This document shows positions 32,882 through 40,995 of a stretch of 64,000 bases of DNA, piece after piece. A program made the translations under genes and the position numbers. Below the pieces are notes generated by a model. The model ran no database searches. It was given only the letters and a program-made list of their open reading frames with translations, and was not told where the DNA came from. The stretch is taken from assembly GCF_014982745.1 (NCBI RefSeq), contig NZ_JADCKA010000004.1, forward strand, positions 62,001-126,000. Direction: 5' to 3'. The stretch is from Gallibacter intestinalis. Its GTDB lineage: Bacteria; Bacillota; Clostridia; Peptostreptococcales; Anaerovoracaceae. Positions within the stretch are counted from its first letter, which is position 1. Each line of letters starts with the position of its first letter.

Positions 32882-33783
32882 GGATCGGACAGCTTGCGCT
32901 GCCCCTTTCGGATACGGGACAGGTACGAAGGATCGTAGCTCAAAAAACGCGCAAGATCGGATACGCTGACGGACAATGTCTTCAGCAGGGTATCAAAATT
33001 CAATCTGAGTTTTTCTATCTCGATACCAGGCCCCTGTGCCTGCTCGGAGAGCGCCTGCCGAACCGCTTCCTCTTCCATCTCCCGAATTTTCTTTTCCGCT
33101 GCTTTCACGCCAACCGGAATGACCGTCTGGTAAACCTTGACCATCCTCCCATAATTCTGCCGGATACTTTCTGCGGTCACACGGGCCAGATTTGTCCTCA
33201 TATCCGCAAGTGTTAAAAGCACTCCGTCTACCTTCAGCGCCGGATTGATCTGCCTTTGTACCTTCCCGATTGTTTTCATAAGCTGTGTCATTCCCTTTGC
33301 CGGAAAATACTGAGCCTGTACCGGAACAATTACACTATCTGACGCCGCCAGTGCTTTGATTGTCAGCATACCCAAACTCGGCATACAGTCAATCAACACA
33401 TAATCATATCCGTTTTTCACTTCATTCAGATAGTTTTTCAGCGTCAGTTCCCGGCTCATGGCATTGACAAGCATAACTTCCAGTCCTGCAAGTTCAATGT
33501 TAGACGGGATCAGATCAACGCCTTCCTCATGGTGTAAAATCCCGGCGTGGCTATCCATTTCCCGGTCAGCCACAATGCCCTCTAACTGTGTGGCAAGCGT
33601 CACAGAAAGATTATCCTGCTCCGGCCACCCTAATGAAGTGGTCAGATCGCCCTGTGGATCAGCGTCTACCAGAAGGACCTTTTTCCCTTCTCTGGCAAGT
33701 CCGATCCCTAAGTTGACAGTCGTGGTGGTTTTCCCCGTTCCGCCTTTCTGGTTGGCAATCGCAATTACTTTGCAATTCGCCAT
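32854..33783 (-). CDS. ParA/Soj-type ATPase fused to part of an XRE regulator
   Basis: Starts at the ATG at 33783 (309 aa) behind AAGGAGGG. Residues 1 to about 230 are a normal ParA ATPase: NQKGGTGKTTTTVNLG (deviant Walker A, about 12-27), DADPQGDLTTSLG (about 41-53) and YVLIDCMPSLGMLTIKALAA. Instead of the usual ParA C-terminus, a helical linker (KKIREMEEEAVRQALSEQAQ) leads into a helix-turn-helix (SVSDLARFLSYDPSYLSRIR) that stops after RRMPF. ParA proteins segregate plasmids and excised ICE DNA. The fused domain suggests a deletion joined parA to a downstream regulator gene. Confidence 0.7.
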   Translation of the reverse strand: MANCKVIAIANQKGGTGKTTTTVNLGIGLAREGKKVLLVDADPQGDLTTSLGWPEQDNLSVTLATQLEGIVADREMDSHAGILHHEEGVDLIPSNIELAGLEVMLVNAMSRELTLKNYLNEVKNGYDYVLIDCMPSLGMLTIKALAASDSVIVPVQAQYFPAKGMTQLMKTIGKVQRQINPALKVDGVLLTLADMRTNLARVTAESIRQNYGRMVKVYQTVIPVGVKAAEKKIREMEEEAVRQALSEQAQGPGIEIEKLRLNFDTLLKTLSVSVSDLARFLSYDPSYLSRIRKGQRKLSDPQNLRRMPF

Positions 33784-33919
33784 AACGGTTCCCTCCTTTC
33801 CTGAAAATTTAATAGCCATCTTCCCGTGTAGGGAAATGACTATGTATAAAAATAGGCATGAAAAAACCGGATGATTTTCGCAAATTGAAAACCTTCCGGC
33901 TATGTAATATTCCCGCATT

Positions 33920-34273
33920 TTAAACGGGAATTTCCTGTTCTTCTGTTTCTATCCTCTTATCCTCTATCACATCATAAAAATCAAAAATAAATTCCGACAC
34001 AAAAGATTCCTGCAGTTCTTCCGATTTTTCCAACTGTGCAATCTCCTGCGGATATTCCATACCGGAAATTCCAAACAATCCTCTTATCATATGGAACGCC
34101 TCGCTGATTCTGTCTGTATCCACCAATGCAGTTATGGCGAAATAAACATCATCCATATTCTCAATCCTCTGGCTGTTGGAAAACAGTTTGTCGATCAGGG
34201 GCAAGGTATAGGCTCCGGAGATCAGATTAACAGCATTGTTCACATTACTAGCGGATTTTCTCATTTTTTTCAT
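33920..34273 (-). CDS. Hypothetical protein upstream of parA
   Basis: 117 residues, soluble, helical and acidic; GAGAGG precedes the ATG. No family recognised (NAVNLISGAYTLPLIDKLFS near the N-terminus; several Glu-rich stretches). It ends 136 bp before the parA start, same strand. This may be an element-borne maintenance or copy-control gene, but that rests only on position. Confidence 0.5.
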   Translation of the reverse strand: MKKMRKSASNVNNAVNLISGAYTLPLIDKLFSNSQRIENMDDVYFAITALVDTDRISEAFHMIRGLFGISGMEYPQEIAQLEKSEELQESFVSEFIFDFYDVIEDKRIETEEQEIPV

Positions 34274-34326
34274 AAATAATTCCTCTCTTTCTCTTTTGGC
34301 AGGCAGCCATATATTTATAGAACGCC

Positions 34327-34366
34327 AAAAAGCCGCCTGCTCTCAGTTAAAAGAACAAACGGCTTT
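34327..34366 (-). terminator. Leader hairpin/attenuator before the 117-aa gene
   Basis: 7-bp stem AAAGCCG with its complement (34329-34335, 34360-34366) followed by TTTTT on the minus strand, inside the leader of the gene ending at 33920. May be a terminator of upstream transcription. Confidence 0.35.
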
Positions 34367-34440
34367 CTGCACATTTCTATCTCTTTATTCATTTTTACTC
34401 ATTGCAATTTTAGTTCCAAAATAGTACCACGGAGCATATG

Positions 34441-34730
34441 ATAAGCCGGGAAACCCAGTGTTTATGCGGTCTCCCGGCTCCCTGTTTACTATTCGAATTC
34501 GACAAAGCCTAATCAATTTTGTTTAGAGATTATTCTCTGTCGTATTCGTGGTGCTTTTGAATATTTGATGTATCCATATTATCCTGCCTATATGGGCTAA
34601 TGTTATCAATTTGTTATCGGGGTTGATAACACTGGCTCTGAAACTGCGGATAATAACAATATGTTCTGGCTCACATTATAAGCGATTTTGTTTAGAAAAT
34701 CAAGATATTAAAATCGTTTCCCAAAGACAT
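34441..34730. other. Intergenic junction with hairpin and att-like sequence
   Basis: Holds a perfect 8-bp hairpin AGCCGGGA/TCCCGGCT (34444-34451, 34472-34479). It also holds an 18-bp sequence (34452-34469) whose reverse complement recurs with one mismatch at 47051-47068. At 34489-34500 CTATTCGAATTC matches 11 of 12 bases of the left att repeat. The remaining 230 bp are AT-rich with no gene seen. Confidence 0.4.
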
Positions 34731-35207
34731 CTATAACACAAATAGAGCTCTTTCATAGTCTTTAACATAGTATCTGATATTTTTCCTGCCTTTTTGGACA
34801 ATCGTATGTCCTTCCGCTTCCAACTTTTCTTTCTGAGCTTCTATGCCGCCGGGATATTTGGCGTTTAATTCCCCATTCGCCTTTAAGGTGCGCCAATAAG
34901 GTGTTACATCCTTGGAACGCTGATAGCTCGCCCACGCAACAATCGAAACAAATATTCCTGCTGTAATCGGCTCTGTAAAATCGGCTCCATTTTCATTTGC
35001 AAAATATTCTCTTATCGCACCAACAGTAAGCAGTTTTCCATACGGCACAAGACGCATAACCTTATCATAATCAATCGGCGGCGCAAAATACATTTTGTTT
35101 CCGCCATACTTCTCTATGCTTTTTTCATCTGTGATCGTCTGAAATTTGGGCATATCCTTACTATCATGCAGCATCGCATTAAAATCTTTTTTATCTTCAT
35201 TTGCCAT
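34731..35207 (-). CDS. MGMT-family (alkyltransferase-like) protein
   Basis: Starts at the ATG at 35207 (158 aa) behind AGGAGGTG. The C-terminal half matches the DNA-binding domain of O6-alkylguanine-DNA alkyltransferases: VPYGKLLTVGAIREYF (about 50-65) and a helix-turn-helix. The active-site PCHR is replaced by TPYWR, so the alkyl-accepting Cys is absent. Cys-less relatives (ATL proteins) bind alkylated DNA and flag it for excision repair. The insert ADFTEPITAGIFVSIVAWAS is typical of this clostridial subfamily. Stands alone in the cargo region. Confidence 0.75.
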   Translation of the reverse strand: MANEDKKDFNAMLHDSKDMPKFQTITDEKSIEKYGGNKMYFAPPIDYDKVMRLVPYGKLLTVGAIREYFANENGADFTEPITAGIFVSIVAWASYQRSKDVTPYWRTLKANGELNAKYPGGIEAQKEKLEAEGHTIVQKGRKNIRYYVKDYERALFVL

Positions 35208-35371
35208 TGTAAGCACCTCCTGTACACAAGTATAAGTCAATGAAAAAACCTATGCAATGAGACGGTTTTAAAATTTCCGTTTTTAAATTTAATACTCAGT
35301 TCTCCAGCTCTGCATCTTAGCTGATAGCAATTTAATCCCTGTTACCTTTTTCTAAATAATATAATTTAAGA

Positions 35372-36043
35372 CTACCAAATATAAGGTATTAACCTGTATT
35401 TAACTTTCTTTTTATAATCTGCATATCCGTCAAGTTCGGTTTCAAGTACCTGTTCTTCGTTTTTTATTCTTTTTGCGATAATCAGAGGATAAAAGAGAAA
35501 CACAACGAAAGAGAGTATTGATCCAAGCATCAATGGCATTGTAAGGAAAAGAATAATTGTTACACTATACATTGGATGTCTGACAATACCGTAAAGTCCT
35601 GTATCAATTACCTTTTGATTTTCCTGCACCTCAATCGTTCTGGAGAGATATGTATTTTCCCGTAAGACTTCTGCATAAAGCAAATACGCAATCAAAAATA
35701 TAGCAGCCGCTATGTAAGGCACTGTTTTAGGAAGCGACAGCCAGCCAAAACGAAAATCAAGCCCTGCCAATACAAAGCCAACAACAAACATCAAGCCGCT
35801 AAGTTTTATTACAAGACTTTGCTCGCTTTGCTGTTCCTTAGCGTTAAGACGCTTACTTAATAATTGGGGGTTTTTGAACATCATCACAATACCGGCGACA
35901 AACATAGGAACAAACAAAACTCCCATAAGCAACCAACCGTTGGGATATTGCACTGTTCCCGCAGGCAGAAACAGAAGTAGCCCTACAAGAATAATTCCAA
36001 GCACAAATTTTATGATTGCATTGCAAAATAATTTTATTGTCAT
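35372..36043 (-). CDS. Isoprenylcysteine carboxyl methyltransferase-family membrane protein
   Basis: 223 residues with five or six hydrophobic segments. The C-terminal signature GLYGIVRHPMYS (about 150-161), then RIKNEEQVLETELDGYADYKK and VKYRLIP, is that of ICMT/PEMT-like methyltransferases, which use S-adenosylmethionine at the membrane. Substrates of bacterial members are mostly unknown. AAAGGAGGG precedes the ATG. It follows an ABC-2 exporter by 27 bp on the same strand, so it may modify the exported molecule or the membrane lipid. Confidence 0.8.
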   Translation of the reverse strand: MTIKLFCNAIIKFVLGIILVGLLLFLPAGTVQYPNGWLLMGVLFVPMFVAGIVMMFKNPQLLSKRLNAKEQQSEQSLVIKLSGLMFVVGFVLAGLDFRFGWLSLPKTVPYIAAAIFLIAYLLYAEVLRENTYLSRTIEVQENQKVIDTGLYGIVRHPMYSVTIILFLTMPLMLGSILSFVVFLFYPLIIAKRIKNEEQVLETELDGYADYKKKVKYRLIPYIW

Positions 36044-36070
36044 TGTACCGCCCTCCTTTGTCGGCTACTA

Positions 36071-36802
36071 TTATTGTTTTTTCATCTGCCGCAAAAATAA
36101 AAGCACAGCCCCTGCAACAGCCACAATGGTATAACCGAGCACCCACCAAAGGTGCGGCAGGATACCCGAATAATCCGCACTAAAGACAGCCCGTTCCAAT
36201 TCAACAGCATGGATGAAAGGCAAAGCATTTGCGATTTTCTTAAATACGCCGCCTACAAGGTCTACATCAAACCAAATCCCCGACATCCAAGCGGACAAAT
36301 TGGTAAGTAACGCTCCACAGATACCGCCGACCTGCTTTGAATTAAAAACGCTTCCGCAGATAAGCCCCAAAGCAATATAAAACAATGCTACGGGAATGAG
36401 AAACAGCAAGGCATATAAAACAGTGATTGTCAGCTTCAAGCCGAGCAGAGCCGCCGCTATGTAGCAAATAACCCCCTGTGCTACTGCAATCGGTAAAATT
36501 GGCAGGGTATAGCCGAAAATAAAATCCGAAGCGGTAAGCGGAGTAGTATAAAGCCTTTGCAGCAATGCACTTTCTCTATCCTTTGAAATAAGGACAGCGG
36601 CAAACAAAGTCATAAAGGATAATCCAAATACCGTTATGCCGGGGGTTAGATTGTCAAGCTCAAACATCGGCACAGGAATATTTGCCTGTATTGCAGTAAG
36701 CAAACCGATAAGGACAAGAGGAAAGCCTAAGCCAAAAAACAGGTTAAGCGGGTCACGCAGTATTTCTTTTGCCGTTCTACCCGAAAATGCAAGCAATCTC
36801 AT
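36071..36802 (-). CDS. ABC-2 type transporter permease
   Basis: 243 residues with six hydrophobic segments. The N-terminal amphipathic stretch RTAKEILRDPLNLFFGLGFP, the cytoplasmic loop SKDRESALLQRLYTTPLTASDF and the late LPFIHAVELERAVF segment are typical of drug or bacteriocin ABC-2 permeases. Its ATG overlaps the stop of the ATPase gene (ATGA, 36799-36802). Together they form an exporter whose expression is probably set by the adjacent TetR gene. Confidence 0.85.
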   Translation of the reverse strand: MRLLAFSGRTAKEILRDPLNLFFGLGFPLVLIGLLTAIQANIPVPMFELDNLTPGITVFGLSFMTLFAAVLISKDRESALLQRLYTTPLTASDFIFGYTLPILPIAVAQGVICYIAAALLGLKLTITVLYALLFLIPVALFYIALGLICGSVFNSKQVGGICGALLTNLSAWMSGIWFDVDLVGGVFKKIANALPFIHAVELERAVFSADYSGILPHLWWVLGYTIVAVAGAVLLFLRQMKKQ

Positions 36803-37530
36803 AATTTTTTACTCCCTTTTACAATAGCAACAAAAGCGTCCTCGAATTTTTCCGTTCCCGCCTTTGCTTTCAATGCCTCCGCTGTTCCGAGCGCAAGCAG
36901 CTTGCCGTCCTTCATAATACCGATACGGTCTGCAAGAGCTTCCGCTTCCTCCATATAGTGCGTGGTCAAGATAATGGTTATTTTCCCTTTAAGTGTACGA
37001 ATGGTATCCCATAAGTCGCTTCGTGCCAGAACATCAAGCCCTAATGTCGGTTCGTCAAGAAAAAGTATCTGCGGCTCGCTGATAAGAGCCATTGCAATGC
37101 TTAACCTGCGTTGCCAACCGCCCGATAATTTACCTGCCCTTTTGCTCAAAATAGCGGTTAAATCAAATTGTTCGGAAAGCTCCTTGGTTTTAGCATGCAT
37201 CTTCTCTTTTGTAAAACCGTGAACACCGCACATCAGCTCAAGGTTTTCCCTTACACTTAAATTTGGGGCAACGGCTGTCTCCTGCGGAGATACGCCTATG
37301 ATACTTTTCACCGCAGCCACATCAGTAACAATACTGTTGCCGTTCACAAAGGCGTTGCCGCTGTCGGGCTTTGTCAAGCAAGTAAGCATTTTAATTGTGG
37401 TCGTTTTTCCTGCCCCATTTACGCCAAGCAGAGCAAATAATTCGCCTTGCCGGGCCGTCAAATCAAGGCCGTCTACGGCGGTTACATCCTTATATTTTTT
37501 TGTAAGCTGAACAGTTTTAATTGCCTGCAT
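36799..37530 (-). CDS. ABC transporter ATP-binding protein
   Basis: Starts at the ATG at 37530 (243 aa) behind GGAGGG. Walker A GVNGAGKTTTIKML (about 38-51), Q-loop GVSPQE, signature LSGGWQRRLSIAMAL (about 136-150), Walker B ILFLDEPTLGLD and the H-loop TTHY are all intact. LSGGWQRR with the ABC-2 partner places it among drug/antibiotic exporters (NatA/DrrA type). The start lies 14 bp inside the end of the TetR gene, so the three are co-transcribed. Confidence 0.9.
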   Translation of the reverse strand: MQAIKTVQLTKKYKDVTAVDGLDLTARQGELFALLGVNGAGKTTTIKMLTCLTKPDSGNAFVNGNSIVTDVAAVKSIIGVSPQETAVAPNLSVRENLELMCGVHGFTKEKMHAKTKELSEQFDLTAILSKRAGKLSGGWQRRLSIAMALISEPQILFLDEPTLGLDVLARSDLWDTIRTLKGKITIILTTHYMEEAEALADRIGIMKDGKLLALGTAEALKAKAGTEKFEDAFVAIVKGSKKL

Positions 37531-38095
37531 TGTCTTTTCCCTCCGTATAGCGGTATTTAAGTCCCATATAAGCATCGGTAAGCACTCTGCTGATAAATTC
37601 ATCGTCCCAATCAAGATAGGAAGTGGCTATCATCGTAGCAATACCGTGAACATAGAGCCACATTTCCAGATGAAACAAATATGCTTCATCTTCACTAATC
37701 CCTAAATTTTGCTGTATTAACTGCATAAGGGGTCTGATTTCTTCTTTGTTTTCTTCTATTTTTTCACGGCTTCGGTCACGCATAAAAAGCAGCTTGAAAA
37801 GCTCCCTTTCTTCTTTGGCAAAGCGGATATATGCCATGCCGCTTGCCTTATAGGGGGAATATTTTCCCTTAGCCATATCTTCACGCAAATAATTCTGATA
37901 CAGCAGGTCAGAAGCTATAAAAACCTCCTGCCCGACTTCCTCCATATTTTTGAACAGTCCGAAAATCGGTTTGACAGAGCATCCAAGCTCCGCAGCCAAC
38001 GCTCTTGCGGTCAATCCAGATATTCCATTCTTCCGTGTTACATTCAAAGCGGCATTAGTTATTTCATCTCTTGTAAACTTAAATTTCGGGGGCAT
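37517..38095 (-). CDS. TetR/AcrR-family regulator
   Basis: 192 residues. The N-terminal helix-turn-helix (about 6-52: TRDEITNAALNVTRKNGISG, LTARALAAELGCSVKPIF) is standard. The C-terminal effector domain of about 120 residues is Glu/Met-rich (FAKEERELFKLLFMRDRSRE) as in TetR regulators of ABC exporters. AAGGAGATG precedes the ATG. First gene of the regulator-ATPase-permease-methyltransferase run, hence probably autoregulated and derepressed by the exporter substrate. Confidence 0.85.
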   Translation of the reverse strand: MPPKFKFTRDEITNAALNVTRKNGISGLTARALAAELGCSVKPIFGLFKNMEEVGQEVFIASDLLYQNYLREDMAKGKYSPYKASGMAYIRFAKEERELFKLLFMRDRSREKIEENKEEIRPLMQLIQQNLGISEDEAYLFHLEMWLYVHGIATMIATSYLDWDDEFISRVLTDAYMGLKYRYTEGKDNAGN

Positions 38096-38194
38096 TTGTT
38101 CATCTCCTTAAGGCAACATTTATTACGCAACATCTGTTTCTTATTATATGGAAATAGCTGCTTTTTGTCAAGCAGCTATAACAGTGAAACGGAA

Positions 38195-38304
38195 TATGTA
38201 ACGCTTTTGGGTGTCAAAACGCCCTGTTTAAGCGTTTAAGAGAGCAAAAAAGACGGGTAAGGAGTTTATCCCTACCCGCCACAATTTTACAGTTGTATGC
38301 GTTA
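38195..38304 (+). repeat. 110-bp direct repeat, copy 1
   Basis: Matches 40878-40988 with two mismatches and one extra A in the second copy. It contains a hairpin (CGGGTA with TACCCG, 38254-38278) and a T-run on the minus strand, so each copy serves as terminator for the minus-strand gene to its right. Confidence 0.85.
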
Positions 38305-38384
38305 CATTGCGTTATTTGCAGTTGTCATTCTTCGTCTTAAGCGTGTTAATATCACTTCTGCCCTTAAAATGCGATAGGATTTTA

Positions 38385-39356
38385 TCAATCTTTCTTGTCT
38401 GTGAATAAACGGCAGATCGCCATAACACCTGCAAACAAGACCCCTGCCACCGGCCACACAATCCAGGTAGTCTCCCATGCGTTTGTTAAAAAGCTCCAGG
38501 CAAGGTATATAGCTGTTGCTGACAGCCAGTACGCTGTTGCAATCGTTTCCTTAATGTAGCTTTTCCTTATCTCTTGGGGTGTATATTCACCCTCTTTCAG
38601 CAACTTCTGCATACTCGCCCATCGAACGCCAGCTATGATAAATATTCCTGCTCCGATTCCGGCGAGCAGCAAAGTAATTGCCAGCATGATAACGATTAAA
38701 AATTCGTTTTCGGTAAACGCACCGACCAGCAGAGGAACGGGGGATAGAATACAGATACCGGTTGCAATCATATTGCTCCTTACATAGACAGGTCTATATT
38801 CTTTTTGTCTTTCTTTAACCATTCCCGTTACGCCATATTCTGTTTCAAAAGGTTCTTTATCAATGAAGTCATAGGGTGCATTTTTAAAGCCGCAGTGCAG
38901 AAAGATCGCAACTGCAACAGCAACAAAAACGAACAGAGAAACAAGCCCGATCCCTCCGGCGACATTTTCAGATATGGAGAGAGCAACCTCGGACACAGCT
39001 CCCAAAAGCAAAAGAGGGATTACCGCAATAACGCAAAGAAAAGTTGCTACGGCAATTTTTACGGACGCAGACTTTCTCCATTTCAAAAAATGATCTGCCT
39101 GTGACAAAGTAATCCGTTTCACAGGTATATCTGTTTCATCTGTGAACTCCTCATCTTCCATTTCGTCCTTGAGAAGATAATCGGTCGTCACGCCGAACAA
39201 ATTTCCAAGCTGAAGAATTTTTTCTAAATCCGGTGTAGTCTGTGCAGCCTCCCATTTGGATACCGCCTGACGGGACACATTCATTTTTGCAGCCAGTTCT
39301 TCCTGAGACCAGCCATTTCTTTTTCTCAATCGAATAATCTTATCCGCTAAAATCAT
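38385..39356 (-). CDS. XRE-family regulator with membrane domain
   Basis: Starts at the ATG at 39356 (323 aa), 9 nt after GGAGG; the ATG at 39362 is too close. Residues 4-60 are a Cro/C1 helix-turn-helix (LRKRNGWSQEELAAKMNVSR, QAVSKWEAAQTTPDLEKILQ). Residues from about 100 hold seven or so hydrophobic segments. Membrane-bound XRE proteins of this layout occur widely in Clostridia beside transporters or stress genes. Lies in the segment between the two 110-bp repeats, same strand as the flavodoxin and TetR genes. Confidence 0.8.
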   Translation of the reverse strand: MILADKIIRLRKRNGWSQEELAAKMNVSRQAVSKWEAAQTTPDLEKILQLGNLFGVTTDYLLKDEMEDEEFTDETDIPVKRITLSQADHFLKWRKSASVKIAVATFLCVIAVIPLLLLGAVSEVALSISENVAGGIGLVSLFVFVAVAVAIFLHCGFKNAPYDFIDKEPFETEYGVTGMVKERQKEYRPVYVRSNMIATGICILSPVPLLVGAFTENEFLIVIMLAITLLLAGIGAGIFIIAGVRWASMQKLLKEGEYTPQEIRKSYIKETIATAYWLSATAIYLAWSFLTNAWETTWIVWPVAGVLFAGVMAICRLFTDKKD

Positions 39357-39500
39357 AATCATTTACCTCCGTTTGATACTGTAGTGCAATCGCCCTATTT
39401 CTATGTATAGGATACTCTTTTCAAAGGTTGCATACCACCAAACGGCGGTTTGAAATGTGTCAACCTGCGGTTGCAGAAGTATTTTTCCATACAATACAAA

Positions 39501-40217
39501 CTATTTCCACGGTCTGCTGTCGGCAAGCCAGCCTTGCTCCGCCCAATACTTTCCGTCAAGGTATTCGGGATCTGATCTATGTATGGATTTCTGCATCATA
39601 CGGCAGAAGAAAAACTTAAATTTCGTAATCAAATTTGTATATGCGGGCTTTGTATAATCTATATGAGCAAACTTCCGAGACAGCTTTTGAAGCTTTCCCG
39701 CAAGCTCGGCTTGTTTCTTTTGCGGCAATTTTTCCCAGACGATATCGCTCATCAATGCACCGGTAAATATCTCGATTTTGGAAATGCCCCACCACGATAA
39801 GCTGTGCTTCATATCTTTTGCCGCAGATTTTGCTCCGCTGCCCAAGCATTGTGTTATGATGACAGCTCGTTTTCCAAACATTTCAGGAGCAGGACGGTGC
39901 GGTATCCAACGATAGGCAAAATGGTCAAGTAACGCTTTCATTGCACCGGTCGCATGAAAGACATATGCAGGCGATGTCATCACAATCAAGTCCGCTTCCA
40001 AAAGTGATTTTTCAATTTTCCTGATATATTCAGCATCCTTGCATTTCTGTTCGCCCTTTAAGATACAGTTTGTGCAGCCAGCGCAGAAAGCGGGGCAATC
40101 CTTTGGAAGATAATATTCTGTAATATTCGCATTATCACTAAAGTCTGCTAAAAACATCTCTTTTAGACGATAGGTAACGCCGTGTTTTTCCGTTCCGTTT
40201 ATCACTGTTATATTCAC
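39501..40217 (-). CDS. Flavodoxin-fold NAD(P)H/FMN oxidoreductase
   Basis: 238 residues, starting with GTG at 40217, which has GGAGG 8 nt upstream inside the end of the TetR gene. NITVINGTEKHGVTYRLKEM is the FMN-phosphate loop of the flavodoxin fold. A Cys-rich insert (CPAFCAGCTNCILKGEQKC) resembles the cluster-type motif of iron-sulfur flavoproteins, and MTSPAYVFHATGAMKALLDH is the second FMN segment. Probably reduces quinones, nitro compounds or similar electrophiles. The gap to the TetR gene is 3 nt, so it is that regulator's likely target. Confidence 0.8.
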   Translation of the reverse strand: MNITVINGTEKHGVTYRLKEMFLADFSDNANITEYYLPKDCPAFCAGCTNCILKGEQKCKDAEYIRKIEKSLLEADLIVMTSPAYVFHATGAMKALLDHFAYRWIPHRPAPEMFGKRAVIITQCLGSGAKSAAKDMKHSLSWWGISKIEIFTGALMSDIVWEKLPQKKQAELAGKLQKLSRKFAHIDYTKPAYTNLITKFKFFFCRMMQKSIHRSDPEYLDGKYWAEQGWLADSRPWK

Positions 40218-40220
40218 TCT

Positions 40221-40793
40221 TTATACCTCCAAAATATCGTGTAAAACTTGTGTGTGAAAATTCCTGCGGTTTTCTTTCTGTCTAAGGTCAATCCCCAATA
40301 TTTGCGATATAATTTCGTATCGTAGGAACATTTGCTGCATAACGGTAATCAAATACAGCGTTTTTCGTCTTATCGCCGCTTCATCAAGGTCAGGACGGCA
40401 GGCTGCAACAAGCGGAAGATATGCCGCATAAGTTCTGTAAGTGTTGTCATTTTCTTTCGGTGACTGCATATCGGTAAGAACAGAAATTTTGGAAATGGCA
40501 TAATGTTCAAACAGAAAATCAAGGGTTATATTGCCGAGATAAGTGAGCTTCTCAAAAGGAGTAAAGCCGTCTGTTTTCTCTCGTATATTCTGAAAATGCT
40601 CAACTGTTCCGTTTATCATACGCTCAATACATTGCTCGATGAGTTGATCCTTGTTTCCAAAATGATAATTTACAAGGCCTAATCCAACGCCTGCTCTTTT
40701 GCATATCTCACGGACTGTAACTTCGTCTAAATGTTCCCCTTTTTCCTCAATTAGTTTAATCGTCGCCTGTATAATGGCTTCTTTATTATCCAC
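40221..40793 (-). CDS. TetR-family regulator
   Basis: A GTG at 40793 (190 aa) is preferred, since AGGAGG lies exactly 6 nt upstream. The ATG at 40814 would place that ribosome site inside the coding region, and its only nearby upstream sequence is the operator. The N-terminal domain (IIQATIKLIEEKGEHLDEVT, VREICKRAGVGLGLVNYHFG) is a normal TetR helix-turn-helix. The C-terminal part is helical (DFLFEHYAISKISVLTDMQS). Two GAAC/GTTC palindromes overlap its promoter, strong evidence of autoregulation. Confidence 0.85.
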   Translation of the reverse strand: MDNKEAIIQATIKLIEEKGEHLDEVTVREICKRAGVGLGLVNYHFGNKDQLIEQCIERMINGTVEHFQNIREKTDGFTPFEKLTYLGNITLDFLFEHYAISKISVLTDMQSPKENDNTYRTYAAYLPLVAACRPDLDEAAIRRKTLYLITVMQQMFLRYEIISQILGIDLRQKENRRNFHTQVLHDILEV

Positions 40794-40806
40794 ACTATAC
40801 CTCCTT

Positions 40807-40845
40807 TTGAACATTGTTCAAATACATTATGCTGAACGCAGTTCA
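40807..40845. promoter_or_regulatory. Two palindromic operators of the TetR gene
   Basis: TTGAAC-ATT-GTTCAA (40807-40821) and TGAAC-GCA-GTTCA (40833-40845) share the same half-site and spacing, with centres 25 bp apart. The second lies inside the promoter spacer, the first covers the start of the transcript. Confidence 0.7.
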
Positions 40846-40854
40846 AAAAGTCAA
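40826..40854 (-). promoter_or_regulatory. Promoter of the TetR-flavodoxin operon
   Basis: On the minus strand TTGACT (40849-40854), 17-bp spacer, CATAAT (40826-40831). The operator at 40833-40845 fills the spacer. Confidence 0.65.
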
Positions 40855-40877
40855 GAGATTGTGACTAACAAGTGAAG

Positions 40878-40988
40878 TATGTAACGCTTTTCGGTGTCAA
40901 ACCGCCCTGTTTAAGCGTTTAAGAGAGCAAAAAAAGACGGGTAAGGAGTTTATCCCTACCCGCCACAATTTTACAGTTGTATGCGTTA
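40878..40988 (+). repeat. 110-bp direct repeat, copy 2
   Basis: Second copy of 38195-38304, directly downstream of tnpV. The internal hairpin with minus-strand T-run would end the mob-tnpV transcript. Confidence 0.85.
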
Positions 40989-40995
40989 TAATGCT

